DNA of 64,000 bases from Carettochelys insculpta (taxonomy: Eukaryota; Chordata; Testudines; Carettochelyidae): contig NC_134137.1 in assembly GCF_033958435.1 (NCBI RefSeq), forward strand, positions 124,346,001 through 124,410,000, in the 5' to 3' direction. The notes beneath the pieces are model-generated. The model had not been told where the DNA came from and ran no database searches. It saw only the letters and a program-made list of their open reading frames with translations. Below, one piece after another: positions 45,309-56,680 of this stretch. How positions within the stretch are numbered: the stretch's first letter is position 1; each line of letters starts with the position of its first letter. The position numbers and the translations under genes are program-made.

Positions 45309-46285
45309 ACATAAGAACAGCCATCCTGGGTCAGACCAAAGGTTCATTGAGCCCAAGGGTCAGCAACCAAGAGCACACATGCCAAGGGTGGCACATGAGC
45401 CAATTTTCTTCAGCACCTGAGGCGGGAGCTCAGCCCCGCCTCTCCTCACTCATGCAGCCAGGAGCTTGCCTAAAGCCGCACTGCCTACGGATTGACAAAA
45501 GAGCAGCTAATGCTACCAACCCCCACCTCAACAATACAGCTCTGCAGCTTAATCTATTTATTAATGAAGCTGTTGGAAGTAGGAATATTAGCAACTGGCA
45601 CTTGGACGGTACACAGAGGGTCAATAGGTCAAATTTCAGGACTCCACCTTGGAAAAGTAGCTGACCCCTGCTCTAGCCCATTCTCCTGCCTTCGACAGTG
45701 GCCAGTGCCTGGGGTCCCAGGCAGAGTGAACAAAACAAGTAATAATCAAGTGACCTTCCTCTGTCACTCACTTCCAGCTTCTGACAAACAGGGGTGTGGG
45801 ACACCATTCCTACTCATCTTGGCTAACAAATTCATGGAGAATACGTCCTTAAATGGTTATCTAGCTCATTCTTTAACCCTGCTAAAATCCCAGTCTCCAC
45901 ACCGTCATTAGGCAAGGTGGCAACAGGTTGACTGTGCATCGTGCAAAGAAAGGTTTCCTCTTCTTTTTAAACCTGCTACCTCAAAGTCATTTGGTGACCC
46001 CTACCTTCTTGTGTATTGGGAATAAGTAAATAACTTTTTCTCACTCACTTTCTCCTCACCAGTCACAAGTAGATACAGCTCGATCATATCCCCCCAGTCT
46101 CCTCTTTTCTAAGCTGAAGAGTCTGTTTTTTTTACTCTCTCCTCCTAAGGCAGCCATTCCAAATGCCTAATCGTTCTTGTTGCCCTTTTCTGAACTTTTT
46201 TCCAATGCCAAAATATCTTTTTTGAGATGAGATGACCACACAGAATCTGCACACAGTTATATCGAGGCAATAAAATATTCTCGGT
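45309..46285 (-). mobile_element. CR1 LINE 3' part, split by a hAT insertion
   Basis: On the plus strand it starts with the CR1 3' complement CATAAGAACAGCCATCCTGG, then CAGACCAAAGGTTCATTGAG. After the insertion it resumes with CAGTGGCCAGTGCCTGGGG, ACAGGTTGACTGTGCATCG, AAACCTGCTACCTCAAAGTC, and CTTTTCTGAACTTTTTTCC. The antisense frame at 46145-46348 reads CGHLISKKIF..WKKVQKRATRTI, the CR1 'LEKVQKRATKMI' block seen intact at 17.3-18.4 kb. Heavily mutated. Confidence 0.85.
45354..45670. mobile_element. hAT-type MITE inserted in CR1
   Basis: Left end CAAGGGTCAGCAACCAAGAG; right end read inward CAGGGGTCAGCTACTTTTCC. These are hAT-type ends (consensus CAGGGGTCAGCAACC). The 8-bp flanks are ATTGAGCC and CTCTAGCC, agreeing at 5 of 8 positions, a decayed target duplication. 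The copy of the uninterrupted CR1 at 17.1 kb has TCCAGCCGAG at the same position, confirming that this segment is extra. Confidence 0.8.
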
Positions 46286-47317
46286 CGCAGTTGCAATCCA
46301 TTTTAAAAATGTATAAAGTTTCAGTCGTTTTCTATGCTGTTCATGCATTGCATCACAATTCTCTGAAATCCCTGTATACCTGCTTGCATAAGATACCTAT
46401 TAAAATAGACTCTCTTCTGATTACATCAGCACATATACACTTGCTATACAAGAATGCTAATGAGATATGGCAAGCATGTGTTGAATAAAACTGCATTTAT
46501 ATTTGTGATAAAAGTTTGTGTTGGCAAAAAAATGTTGTTTTTTCACCCCAGGAAAAAACATCTCTAATTCCATAGTGGACTTAAATTGAATGGTCACTTT
46601 GGATCAGCACTATCTCGATCAGGGGTAAATAATTATGAAGCCACAATTTTAAAATGCCTTTTTAATACCAAATATCATTCTAAAAAGTTTTCCAATACTT
46701 TCAAAAACCAGCCCTTTCATTTGGCCTGTGTGATGCCATACATGTTCAATGCAGTTAACCAAATCAGACAATCCCATATCAGTGAAGATGAGCTCATAAA
46801 AATGTGACTCCTGGGAAACTTAATTGCATGTAAGACTTTAACTCTAAACCCTGGTATAGTCTGACTAGCACTGGTGCTAGCTTAGAACAACTTAGTGGTT
46901 CTGAGGCAAAGCAAGCATTCCCAGGACTCAAGTTAATAAAGCTGATGAAGTCATGTATTCCAGATACTTCAAGGAGGAGGAAAAGAGAGAAAGAATCTGT
47001 ATGGTCAAAGACAGTTTTCCTGTTAATGTAATACGTTAAAAACATACCCAGAATTATTAGAGGAGCTTAAACTGTTGTAAATGAGAAGGACTTAGAGAAG
47101 CAGCCTGTGTCCACGTCCAGAGTCCAGTGAGCCTTCCAGAAGTAAAATGTCGAATGACTGCAGAACTAATACAAGTTGAGAACAATGGATTCCTGTGACT
47201 GGTATCATTGCACAATGTGATTCAAGGAGAAAAGTATGTCCTAGTAAATCAGGTGTATAATTCCAAAAGGCCAAGGGAATGCCGCTTCAGTGACCTTTGT
47301 AAGAATAGTAACAGTGA
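46286..47317. other. Unassigned sequence
   Basis: No gene or repeat edge recognised. Confidence 0.3.
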
Positions 47318-47442
47318 GGTTAGTCTGTATCTTAACAAAAAAAACAAACAAACCAGCAGTCCTGTAGCACTTTAAAGACTAACAAAATCATTTATCAGGT
47401 GATGAGCTTTCATGGGGCAGGCCCACTTCTTCAGATCTGAAG
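47318..47442 (-). repeat. Retroposon-like tail repeat, copy 3 (reverse orientation)
   Basis: Plus-strand reading is the complement order: GTTAGTCTGTATCTT, AACCAGCAGTCCTGTAGCAC, TTTAAAGACTAACAAAATCA, TTTATCAGGTGATGAGCTTT, GGCCCACTTCTTCAGATC. Forms an inverted pair with the next copy. Confidence 0.85.
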
Positions 47443-47470
47443 ACAGACAGACTCTAAAGATTCTTCAAAC

Positions 47471-47567
47471 AGATCTGAAAGAGGGGGTCTGTCCCACAAA
47501 GGCTCATCATCTAATAACTTGTTTTGTTAAGTCTTTAAAGTGCTACGGGACCGCTTTTTTGCTCTGA
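47471..47567 (+). repeat. Retroposon-like tail repeat, copy 4
   Basis: AGATCTGAAAGAGGGGGTCTG, CCCACAAAGGCTCATCATC, TAATAACTTGTTTTGTTAAG, TCTTTAAAGTGCTACGGGAC. It lies 28 bases from the inverted copy 3, sharing the AGATCTGAA opening. Confidence 0.85.
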
Positions 47568-48562
47568 AAAAAGAAAGACTGTTTCGGCAAAAGTTCCGCT
47601 ACTTAGTAGCCTGATCCGCGCAGAGGGACACGCTGTCTGCACAAGTACACAGTGGGCAGAAACAGAGACTCAAACCATCTGGGTGCTACTCTGCTATGCC
47701 ATTGGGTCTGGGAGTATCCTGGGATGTGGGAGAGAGGCAGAGTATCGCCTAGCCGCAGTACAGCACAGGCGGCCAGGCTCATGCTAGCAGATTAGGAAAA
47801 CAGACATTCATGGCCAGGATAGTTTTGTGTGTTCCCAGCTCACAAGTGCTAAAAGGGAGGTGATTTTCCAAGAGTCATGTGTGAGAGTCCCAAGAACCTG
47901 AATAATTATACTCCCCTTCACCTCTTCCTGCCTGTCCCCTACCCCTTCCTACCGCTGTTCTCATCTTCATTTAGACCGCACAGCTCTTTGTAAACAGATG
48001 CAGAGAGCTTCCTTGTGCCAATCTGTCTACATCTACATTAAACGTTTATGATGCTATACAAGTAATAATATGGGACCTATTTCATTTCACTGGGAGGCAG
48101 AGTTCAGCTGCTACGTTAGCCATTGTGTTGCAAATACATTTTTCCGCTGTTTTTCGATTGTATGCGCACGCGCACACACACACACACACTTTTTTTTGAA
48201 AAATAAGGACTACCTGTTCCTTCACATTGGCTGGTGGGTAGGTGTGGCCCCATTCATTTTTTACAAGTCTCTTTTCTTTTATAAGCTTTATATTTTTCCT
48301 CTTGCCTCAGAGTTTCACAGCTTAATGAGGACTGTGCATCCTGGGCAAGGTGAGGTGATGGGTGTGCCTGGCAGGAGTGGTGCAAAGTGGGCCAGTGTAA
48401 CCCACACACCCAGGTGTGGTTCCGTGTCCCACGTAGTGGCAGTTAGACCACGTCACAGAGGCAGAATGAGTGTCCTCTACAGCCTAAGCTGTGGATGAGC
48501 TGGCTTTTAGCTCAAACTGTAGCAGTGCCTGCATGAAGGCAGGATGGTGAGGCTGGTCGAAG
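47568..48562. other. Unassigned sequence containing a (CA)n run
   Basis: No gene recognised. Confidence 0.3.
48164..48189. repeat. (GC/CA)n purine-pyrimidine microsatellite
   Basis: GCGCACGCGCACACACACAC then CACACAC. Alternating purine and pyrimidine with CG steps is a favourable Z-DNA sequence. Confidence 0.9.
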
Positions 48563-48783
48563 TTTACTATTGAAGTGCTGCCGTGCATAAGCAGCAGTTC
48601 ATTACGCAAATTCCGCCCCCGTGGCAACTCCGAAGTTGAGGAATAAGGGGGACTGCGAAGTTGCCCTGGGACTTTGACGTACTGGCGGGTGAGCCGCGGC
48701 GAGACGCAAGCCGGTACTTCGAAGTTTAAAACACCCTAGTTACCATCCTTCCTTCGAAGGAAGGTGGTAGTGTAGGCACAGCC
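48563..48783. mobile_element. Harbinger-type MITE, right part
   Basis: The right end read inward is GGCTGTGCCTACACTACCAC, then CTTCCTTCGAAGGAAGG (a palindrome) and a block ending AAGTTTAAAACACCCTAG. Further in is TTCGAAGTACCGGC with GCCGTGCATAAGCAGCAG near the left. Only the right end is clearly defined, and no left terminal repeat was found. Confidence 0.65.
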
Positions 48784-49427
48784 TATGAGTGGTAGATGCA
48801 GCCATCTATGAAGAAGCCAGAAAACTCCAGAAGGGGAGCATTTTCGGATACATTCTGTTTGACGCAACAGGCCAGCATTTCTCTCTGTGCAGCAGGAACA
48901 GCTGCTCTTGTGCTTTTCCCGTTTGCATATATGCTACGTTTGTGTACCAGCTGGAACCATAACACAAGATTTTAACAATCAAAGTAGAGCATGCTCAGGT
49001 AGCAGATCCAGAGACACAACTCATGTAGCGTCTCTAGTCGGGGGTGGGCAAGATATGGCCCACTGACTTGGGCTAAGGCTGTGGAGGTGCGAGAGCTCTG
49101 GGTGCTCTGGGACATCATGCCCCCTTCTCTGAGATGCCTTCTGCACCCAACTGCCACCTCAGACCCACACCTCTGCGATAGAAAAGTGCAGACCTCAACC
49201 ACTTACCAAATTTTGGAGTGCCCTACCCCATCAAAAATCATTGCCCACCCTGATCAAGTGTGTCATCAAATATACCACTGTCTGTCACAGAGCTGTTTTC
49301 AATGCTTGCTGCTGAGTCTTGGGGTGAATTCCTGGACCTATGGAAGTCAGTAGTAGTTTTGTCTTTGACGTCATTGGGGTCAGGATTTCATGTTTGGACT
49401 TCAAAAATTATATGGTGATATACCTGT
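48784..49427. other. Unassigned sequence
   Basis: No gene recognised. Confidence 0.3.
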
Positions 49428-49610
49428 GTCACAGAAGTGGAAGGGACCTCGAGAGGTCATCAGGTCCAGTTGCCTGCCTTCACAGAAGGACTTATCACCA
49501 GCCCAAACAGTTGTTTTTAAACTATTTGCCCCTGCTTCATACACAGCGTCCTCAAGGGTTGAACTCACAACCAGAGTTTAGCAGGCTCATACTCAGACCA
49601 CTGAGCTTCT
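49428..49610 (-). repeat. tRNA-headed SINE with CR1-like tail (turtle Pol III SINE type)
   Basis: On the minus strand the head has an A-box-like AGCTCAGTGGTCTGAG (49592-49607) and a B-box-like GTTGTGAGTTCAACCC (49558-49573), the internal Pol III promoter. The body follows and the tail has GGACCTGATGACCTCTCGAG then GTCCCTTCCACTTCTG, matching the CR1 3' end at 28160-28348. A tRNA head joined to a CR1-like tail is the structure of the SINE family described in cryptodire turtles. It depends on a CR1 enzyme to move. The copy is eroded but almost full length. Confidence 0.8.
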
Positions 49611-50079
49611 CAGTGATGAAAGAACCTTTGCTCATCTCTGAGCTGTTTTAATTACATGCACAACAGGAGATTTGGGGCCTAATCTAGTTTCCATTGAAGT
49701 TATCGGAAAGACTTCAGTGTTAGGTTAGATGCTTAGTAAAGGGAAACCTTTTACTTTAATGAGAAAAGAAAGCATGAAGGTTCAATTATTCAGTCCATAG
49801 CATTCTACAGCTATGCACATGGCCTCATTTTCTCTATTCACTTGTATTTTAGCATCCTCCAGGAAGAAACAATTTAAGTATTTAAGGAACAGAAATAATT
49901 TCCACAATAGTATTGATCTATTGCTAGATGGAAATGGTAGAATTATCAATAACAACATAGAAAACACAAAAGTATAATGCATGGACCTGTTCAGCATTTG
50001 ATAAAAACCTGATGTTTCAATCATGATGACGATAACACTCTTTCCTTTCTACTAGAATTTCAGGAAGATGATAGACGTT
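49611..50079. other. Unassigned sequence
   Basis: No gene recognised. Confidence 0.3.
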
Positions 50080-51345
50080 ACCAACGTTAAACATTTTTAA
50101 AATGTCCAAAAACAGGTCCAACAGGTCCAAAAACTCGCATCTGAGTTTTAAGAGAGCTGTCTCGTGAGCTTACTGCACCATTAATCTTGATTTTCAATAA
50201 GTCTTGGAGCATTGAAAAGTTTACAGAACTGTGGGAGAAAAATCAATGTTGCTCTAATATTTAAAAAGGTAATCAGGAAGACCTGAGTTATTATAAAGCT
50301 GTCAGACCTATAGCCCCAGCAAGACAACAGAACAGCAGATATGGAATTTGATGAATAAAGAGAGGAATAAGGTGATAGGAATAAGTGGATTTCAAAGTTC
50401 TTGAGGTTGTTTCGAAAAGAACCCCCATCTGGATGAGCTGCACAGCAGTGAAACGTGGCAATTTTGAAGAGCTGCAGCTGGCGGCATGCTAATGAGGTGT
50501 TGAACATGCATTTTAGCTCCTCATTTGTAATCTTCGAGATGGCCATTTGTATGGCCACTTCAAAGTTTTGTTTCAGTGTAGACATAGCCTTAATGTAACA
50601 GACAGATTTCTGTCAGGTATTCAAGTTGATACCACACAACAGTTTGATTATCTGAAATGATAGAAAATTAACATGACAACTTAAATGGATTAGAAGTTGG
50701 CTAACATAGTAATTTTAAACATATGCTGTGAGGATGTGTTTGTAGTCGGATCTGGGACTGGTTCTTGGCCTTTCACCCTGTAACATTTTTATTACTGATT
50801 TGAAAGAAAATAAACTTATCACCAATTAGAAAGTTTGCAAATGACCCTGACCTCAAGTAATGGTAAATAATGAAGAAAGTTCACCAATACAGAGCTAGCT
50901 GAATTGCTTCGAAAGATGGGGGCAAGCAATGTGTTTTTAATACAGCTAAATGTATGCATTTATAAACAGAGAATGTAGGCCATTCTTACCAGATGAAGAA
51001 CTCTATCCTAGGAAGCAGAGACTTTGAAAAAGGATTGGGGTTGATGTGGACTATCAGTTGAACATGTGCTGCTGGTATGATGCTGTGGCCAAAAGGATTA
51101 ATGATAACCTTGGATGTTATTTTACGTCTCTATTTGGCGCCGGTGTGGCCCCCACTGGGCTACTGTGGTCAGTTCTGATGTACACTATTTAGAAAGGAAG
51201 TTGATAAACAGAAAGGGGCTCAAAGAAGAGCTATGAGAATGATTAAAAGATTAGAAAAATGCACTGTATGATGATAGACAAGGTGCTCCAGCTGTATAGC
51301 TTAAAGAGAGAGAGACTTGATTACAGTCTTTAAGTACCTACATGC
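50080..51345 (+). mobile_element. CR1 LINE, mid to late ORF2, decayed
   Basis: Before 50380 the plus strand has the 'W..VNVALIFKKG..EDLSYYK.VRPIA' segment (the reverse transcriptase fingers) in eroded form. After the MITE at 50380-50589 it resumes with bases encoding a 'GVPQGSVLGP'-like segment (50740-50790), KFANDPDL (decayed FADD, near 50830-50860), and a GAQRRAMRMIKRLEK-like block near 51215-51260, which is the CR1 'VQKRATKMIKGLE' motif. Stops are frequent. It ends abruptly at about 51345, where an oppositely oriented CR1 begins. Confidence 0.75.
50380..50589. mobile_element. Right half of a Harbinger-type MITE inside CR1
   Basis: GGATTTCAAAGTTCTTGAGG, then CCCATCTGGATGAGCTGC, TGGCGGCATGCTAATGAGG, and the end CAGTGTAGACATAGCC match the right half of 56279-56677 and 10856-11229. 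The left half is missing. Downstream the CR1 continues, so this is an insertion. Confidence 0.8.
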
Positions 51346-52440
51346 AACATCCTCATCATTGGTAAAGATGTAGAACAGAATCAGTCCTACAACTGATCCT
51401 TGAGGAACCCAACTCATGATGTCCTTCCTGCAAGATAGTCAGTCATTGATAACTACTGTCTCAGAATGGTGATCCAAACAGCTATGCAGCAACCTAACAG
51501 TAGCCCCATCTAGATTATATTTCCCTAGTTTATTATGGAGAAGGTCACGTGAGAGTGTATCAAATGCCTTAGTAAAGTCTAGTTATATCACATCTACCAA
51601 TTCCCCCTTATCCACATAGCCTGTTACTCTATTAAAATATATCAGGTTGGTTTGAAACAATTTGTTTTTTATAAATCCATTCTGACTGTTACTTACCATC
51701 TTACTGTATATATGTTTGCCAATGTAATTCTTAATTATTTGCTCCATTATCTTTCCTGATACAGAAGTTAAACTGACTGGTCTGTAATTCCCTGGGTTGT
51801 CCTTATTTCCTTTTTTATAGATGGGGACTATATTTTACTGTTTCCAGTCTTCTGTGAGCCCTTCTCCCTTCCATGACTTCAAAGATAATCTACTAATGAC
51901 TCTTTCTTCAGTCAGCTCCTTAAATATTCTAGGATGCATTTCATCAGGCCCTGGTGGCTCAACATCTAACTTGTCTACATAATTTTTAATTTGTTTTTTT
52001 CTTTTTTTAGCTTCTTAACCATCTCCATTTTCACTGGCATTCACTATGTTAGATGTCCAGTCACCACCAACCTTCCTGGTGAAAACTGAGACAAAGAAAT
52101 TATTAAGCACTTTTGCCATTTCCACATTTTATGTTATTGTTTTTCCTTCTTCATTTAGTAATGGGCCTACCCTGCCCATGGCCTTCCTTTTGCTTCTAAC
52201 ATATTTGGAGAATATTATCTTGTTACCCTTTATGTCTGTAGCTAGTTTGAGCCTTGTTCGTGCCTGGGCCTTTTCTAGTTTTTGTGATTCGTTTATATTC
52301 ATCTTTTGTAATTTGACCTAGTTTCCACTTTTTGTAGAACTCCTTTTGATTTTTAGGCCATTCAAGACCTTCAGGTGAACCCAGGGTGGTCTTTTGCCAT
52401 ACCTTCTACCTTTCCTATGCAGTAGCATATTTAATACACT
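51346..52440 (-). mobile_element. CR1 LINE, middle of ORF2, decayed
   Basis: The plus strand shows complement CR1 words: GGAACCCAACTCATGATGTC, CTAGTTTATTATGGAGAAGG, ATCAAATGCCTTAGTAAAGT, TTATCTTTCCTGATACAGAAG, GGTCTGTAATTCCCTGGGTT, CATCAGGCCCTGGTGGCTC (the 'PGPDE.HP' entry block) and, at 52060-52300, complement of the spacer. Thus reverse transcriptase fingers and linker are present without the 3' end. It differs from the 17.1 kb CR1 in many positions, so it is an older or different subfamily. Confidence 0.8.
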
Positions 52441-55400
52441 CTCACGCTGTCTCTGCTGTAATTACTTTGCCTAACATCACTGGTGGCATGGGCGTCCTCC
52501 TTTCAGGGAGGTTCACACTCAGCCCTCCGCCTTCTGCCCCATTGCAACATCCCACACAATAGAGCCCTAGCCCTCTTCCCAATGCATCTGGAAGAGATCC
52601 AGCTGAGCTGCCTTGAGCACTGTCTGGAGTGTTAACCCAACCTAGCTGCCGCTGCCTGGAGCACCAGCCCAACCTCCAGGTAACTAGCTGACCTGAGCTA
52701 CTGGCCAGCAGAACCCTGAGCTCCAGGATGCCAGGTGGAGCGGAGCTTCCTATGGTTTTGTGGGAGTAAAGGTGAGTCCTTGGGGCACAGTGGGAGTGGA
52801 GCCACAGCCTCAGTTAGGCCTCCTTGGGCCCATTATACTCACCACCCAGGCCTAACACGTTGAGTGAGTAGGCAAGAAGATTCTGAACATCAACAGAAGT
52901 CCTGAAAAAAAGTGTGCTATGCTGACACAATGTACTGGGCATCCCGGTTGGAGATGGGCTGTCTCATGGCCGTGTCTCCAGCTGTTTTCAGGCCTCTTGG
53001 AAACGAGGTGATCTCCATGTCGCAAGTGTCTGGTAGCAAACATCTCTGTGCCCTCTGCTCTCCTCTGAGCAAGTCAAGTATTACCTCTGTGCTTATGCCA
53101 AACCCCTCATGTGATTACATTCTACTCCGACTTGGGAGTCAGTTGAGTCGTATTCTTTCCTCTGTTTTCTTCCCCCTTCTTCTTGTTGGCTGCACCTAAG
53201 TCACACTTCAGAACCTGTGCTTTAACTTTTACCCCACCTCCCTGCTCCCTAAGCCAAGCACCTGCCTAGGAAGGGCTAGGGTCTTTTACTGCCTCCCGTC
53301 GTTCTTGAATGCAAAAACCAATCCAGAGACCATTGTGATTTTTCATTAGAAAGGCAGAATCTGACAATTGAGCTTCTGTCAAGAATCAAGACAGCTGCAA
53401 AGGCCTAATCTAAGTCTCATGCAAGTCAATGGGAGTCTCTCCACTGATGACACTGGGAGGTGGATTTGGCCCTAAATGCTTCCAAATGTTATGCATACTT
53501 GAGTCAGGTTTCTGCTCCATCACCCAAAGACAACACTGCTTCTCCTAAGGCTCGGTACTCATTATTTTTATTGCTGTCTTTGAGACCTTTCCCCTGTACT
53601 ATGATATACCAAAAATTGAGCATCGAGTGCCAGCTGAGGTTCTGCAGGGCCATAATTATCAGGCCTGAAACTTCACGTCAGGATTTTATTCCAGGTCATG
53701 GAAGCAGGGGGAAAAAATGCACAATTGAGCTCTGGCTTTCCTTACTTCTTAATCACTCTTGTTTTGTATTCAACGTACTCTCTCAGAGTAATATATTCAA
53801 ATGAAACTGAGTAATCACTACCTTAACAGAAGTCATTAGTCCTCTGTAAGTACACGCTTGCATGAATCTATTAATTCTCATTTCCCAAGTTTTCAGAGTT
53901 AAAATAAATGTTTGATATAATATGTGCTACCTACTCTGCTTTAATTAAACAACTTCCAACTGCCTATGTTGGTAAAATATTTAATCAGTCAATAGCATGT
54001 TCAGCCCTCAAGGAGAAAGCCATTCAACTTGTTTGACATATGCTGAAACAATGCAAACTATCAGTTGAAGTTTTCAGCTGCTGCTAATGTCCCTTTTGCA
54101 ACACAACTACCTTTTCCTCTTCACCGCAGAGTATAATTCCACCAACCCCAGCACCTCACTCCTCCTGTTTGAAATCTACAAATACAAAAGTGGGGGCGGG
54201 GCTGGATGATTCTGGGGATTTATAACAAAACTGCACAAGTGCCAATTTAGTCCCGATGAAAAGCGGAGGAAAATGGTTACAGACGAATGACAGCTGCTCA
54301 GTGAGTCAGGGTAGCTTCTGAGGGGGCACGTCCAGACCACAGGAACCACCATCACAGCTGGCACATTTGGTGGCAACTTCAGGAAAGAAATCAACCAACT
54401 AATGAAAGGGAATGAACTACCTGTTTATCCCATGGAGGCAGTCCCTCCCACATAATACAGACAGTCAGGGCAGGCAGTTGCGGCATTTTGAATTGTCATG
54501 ACCTTTGCTGTATCTATTCTGTGGGGAAACCAAAAGCCTAATTTCTCGGGCTGTCAGTTTGGCAGGTTTTGTCTTCACTATGTTTGTTCAAAACTTAAAA
54601 CTGACAACAAGAGGGGGAGGATTGAAACATACTAGAAGTTGCACATCAGTAGTAAAGCCAAAAGACGTCCCAAGATTTCACACTCGGGCATAATGATTCC
54701 CTGGTCACTTCTGGGTCTCCAGCTCCTTCTTTTAAGCCCAGGAGGATAGAATCCTCAGCTTTTCCTTGAGAGGTCCTTTAAATTACCATCTACAAACAAG
54801 GGCTGTCATTCTTTTCCATTTCAAAAAGAGATGAAATCCCTGCAGAACTTCAAGTCTCCTACATTTTTTGCTGGCTGTACACGGATAAAAAGGAAAATGG
54901 AATGAAGATTAGGTTTGGTATGTTTACATTGTGCTTGAGGTATGTGGACGGAAGGTGAGAGCTTACTAGGCAGTGACAAAAAATTAACAACATGAACTTC
55001 TATTTCTAATCCCCCGCCATTTAAAAAAAATCTGCAAAGTACATATGAAGTAGATGGGAGTGAAAATCACCTTGGGATGTTCCTATATGTGCTTGTATTT
55101 TCATAAACAGATGATGAGAATTTGCCTTATCTAGAGGGCGATATTTAACTCAAGTGAAGATATACAGATGTTTTTATGCCCATATCAAGTGCACAGGCTC
55201 AAATTGTCCTGTGACACCTATAGAAGAGCTTGCTGAACATTTGCCAAAGCCCAAATGTGAAACAAAATGGGGGTGGGGGAAGGAACAGAAAAAGCATATA
55301 AAGTTGTGGGTCTCAACATACAGTACTCTCATGAAGCAGCGTACTCAAGGGCCTGAGATTCTACCTGCAGCCTGGAGACATGGGCTTATTTAGCAGATAA

Positions 55401-56278
55401 CTGTTAACATAGGTTTTACTGTAGCAGAACCAGGTGGAGCCTAACACAGAGCCAAATTACTTGGTCCAAACTGCTGCCAAGACCAGAAAAATACTGATAA
55501 ATCTGGTGTTGTTGGAATCTAATCTCTATATAGGAATGCCTGGCTTTTTCCTCAAGTTCCATCATGTTCAGGTATTAAAACCAGACAATAAGTATCAGAG
55601 TGCAGTGTCATTCTGGTGGGTCCAATTGGCATCATGTAAGGTGGGAGAATCATTTTGAATAGCAAGAATTAGGGAGCCAAGGCAGTAGAGTTTCAGGAGA
55701 GAAAACCCAAGAGCTGCCATGCTTGAGGGAGAGTAAGCTAACATTATGTTACTGTTACTTGGAAAAATCAAGACTACACCACAGAAGGAACATGCTGAAG
55801 ACAGTGATTCACATCGTGATTAAAAAGGCTTCAGTGAGATAGAAAAGAAAATTGTTTATCTGGAAAACAAGCTAAGTTCGAAATAAGTGAGGCTAACGAG
55901 GCTAGATAAAATTACATTTCTGGAAGATTCAGGAAAACCTGATTCTATAACTTCTCCTGAGCTTATTATTAAAGATGGCTCACTGGAGGTGAAGTTCATA
56001 TTCAGAATTCCTGTGTGATGGGAATACTAGAGTCCAAACAGTGCTATTATATCAGCCTTGCACAACTGGGACTGTATACAAAAGGCTGCATGAACCACCT
56101 GAAATGGGAAAACAATAGTGTTTGTCTGACAGTTTGTGTCTGACCTGAAGCTTGTAGCCCAGAAGAGCCTTAATACTTCTTAGAATATCTTTGACAGCAG
56201 AAGGGATTGGAGTCCTTAGTATCTTGTACTGTCTGAGACTGAGTAAAGCAAGGATGTTGGTGAAAATGGTAACTCAAA
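52441..56278. other. Unassigned 3.8-kb stretch
   Basis: No gene recognised. A TCAATGGGAGTCTCTCCACTG core near 53427-53450 resembles that of the palindromic repeat at 8440. Other short frames have no motif. Confidence 0.3.
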
Positions 56279-56677
56279 GGCTGTGTCTACACTAGCACAA
56301 ATCTTTGAAATGGCCATGCAAATTTGCATGGCCATTTCAAAGATTACTAATGAGGTGCTGAAATGCATATTCAGCACCTCATTAGCATGCCACAGGATGC
56401 GGCTCTTTGAAATTGCTTCTTTTTCACTGCCACGCAGCTTGTCCAGATAGGGGTCCTTTTCATCAGATAGGACTAAGGGGATTTCGAAGTTCCTGGGGTC
56501 CTTTTGAAAGGACCTGTCTGGATGAGCCACACGGCAGCAAAAAGTGGCACTTGCGAAGAGCCACGGCTGGTGGCATGCTAATGAGGTGCTGAATACACAT
56601 TTCAGGCCTCATTACTAATCTTCAAAATGGCCATTTGCATGGCCATTTTGAAGATTTGTGCTAGTGTAGATATAGCC
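56279..56677. mobile_element. Complete Harbinger-type MITE with strong internal palindromes
   Basis: Left end GGCTGTGTCTACACTAGCAC and right end read inward GGCTATATCTACACTAGCAC, nearly perfect inverted repeats. A 3-bp AAA duplication flanks it (56276-56278 and 56678-56680). Subterminal ACTAATGAGGTGCTGAAATG and GGTCCTTTTGAAAGGACC blocks follow the family plan. A 46-bp perfect palindrome lies at 56300-56345. Non-coding. Confidence 0.9.
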
Positions 56678-56680
56678 AAA

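Noticed and set aside
47655..47715. tRNA- or SINE-like A and B box words on the minus strand
   Set aside because: The two words are too close for a Pol III promoter and no cloverleaf or SINE body can be drawn.
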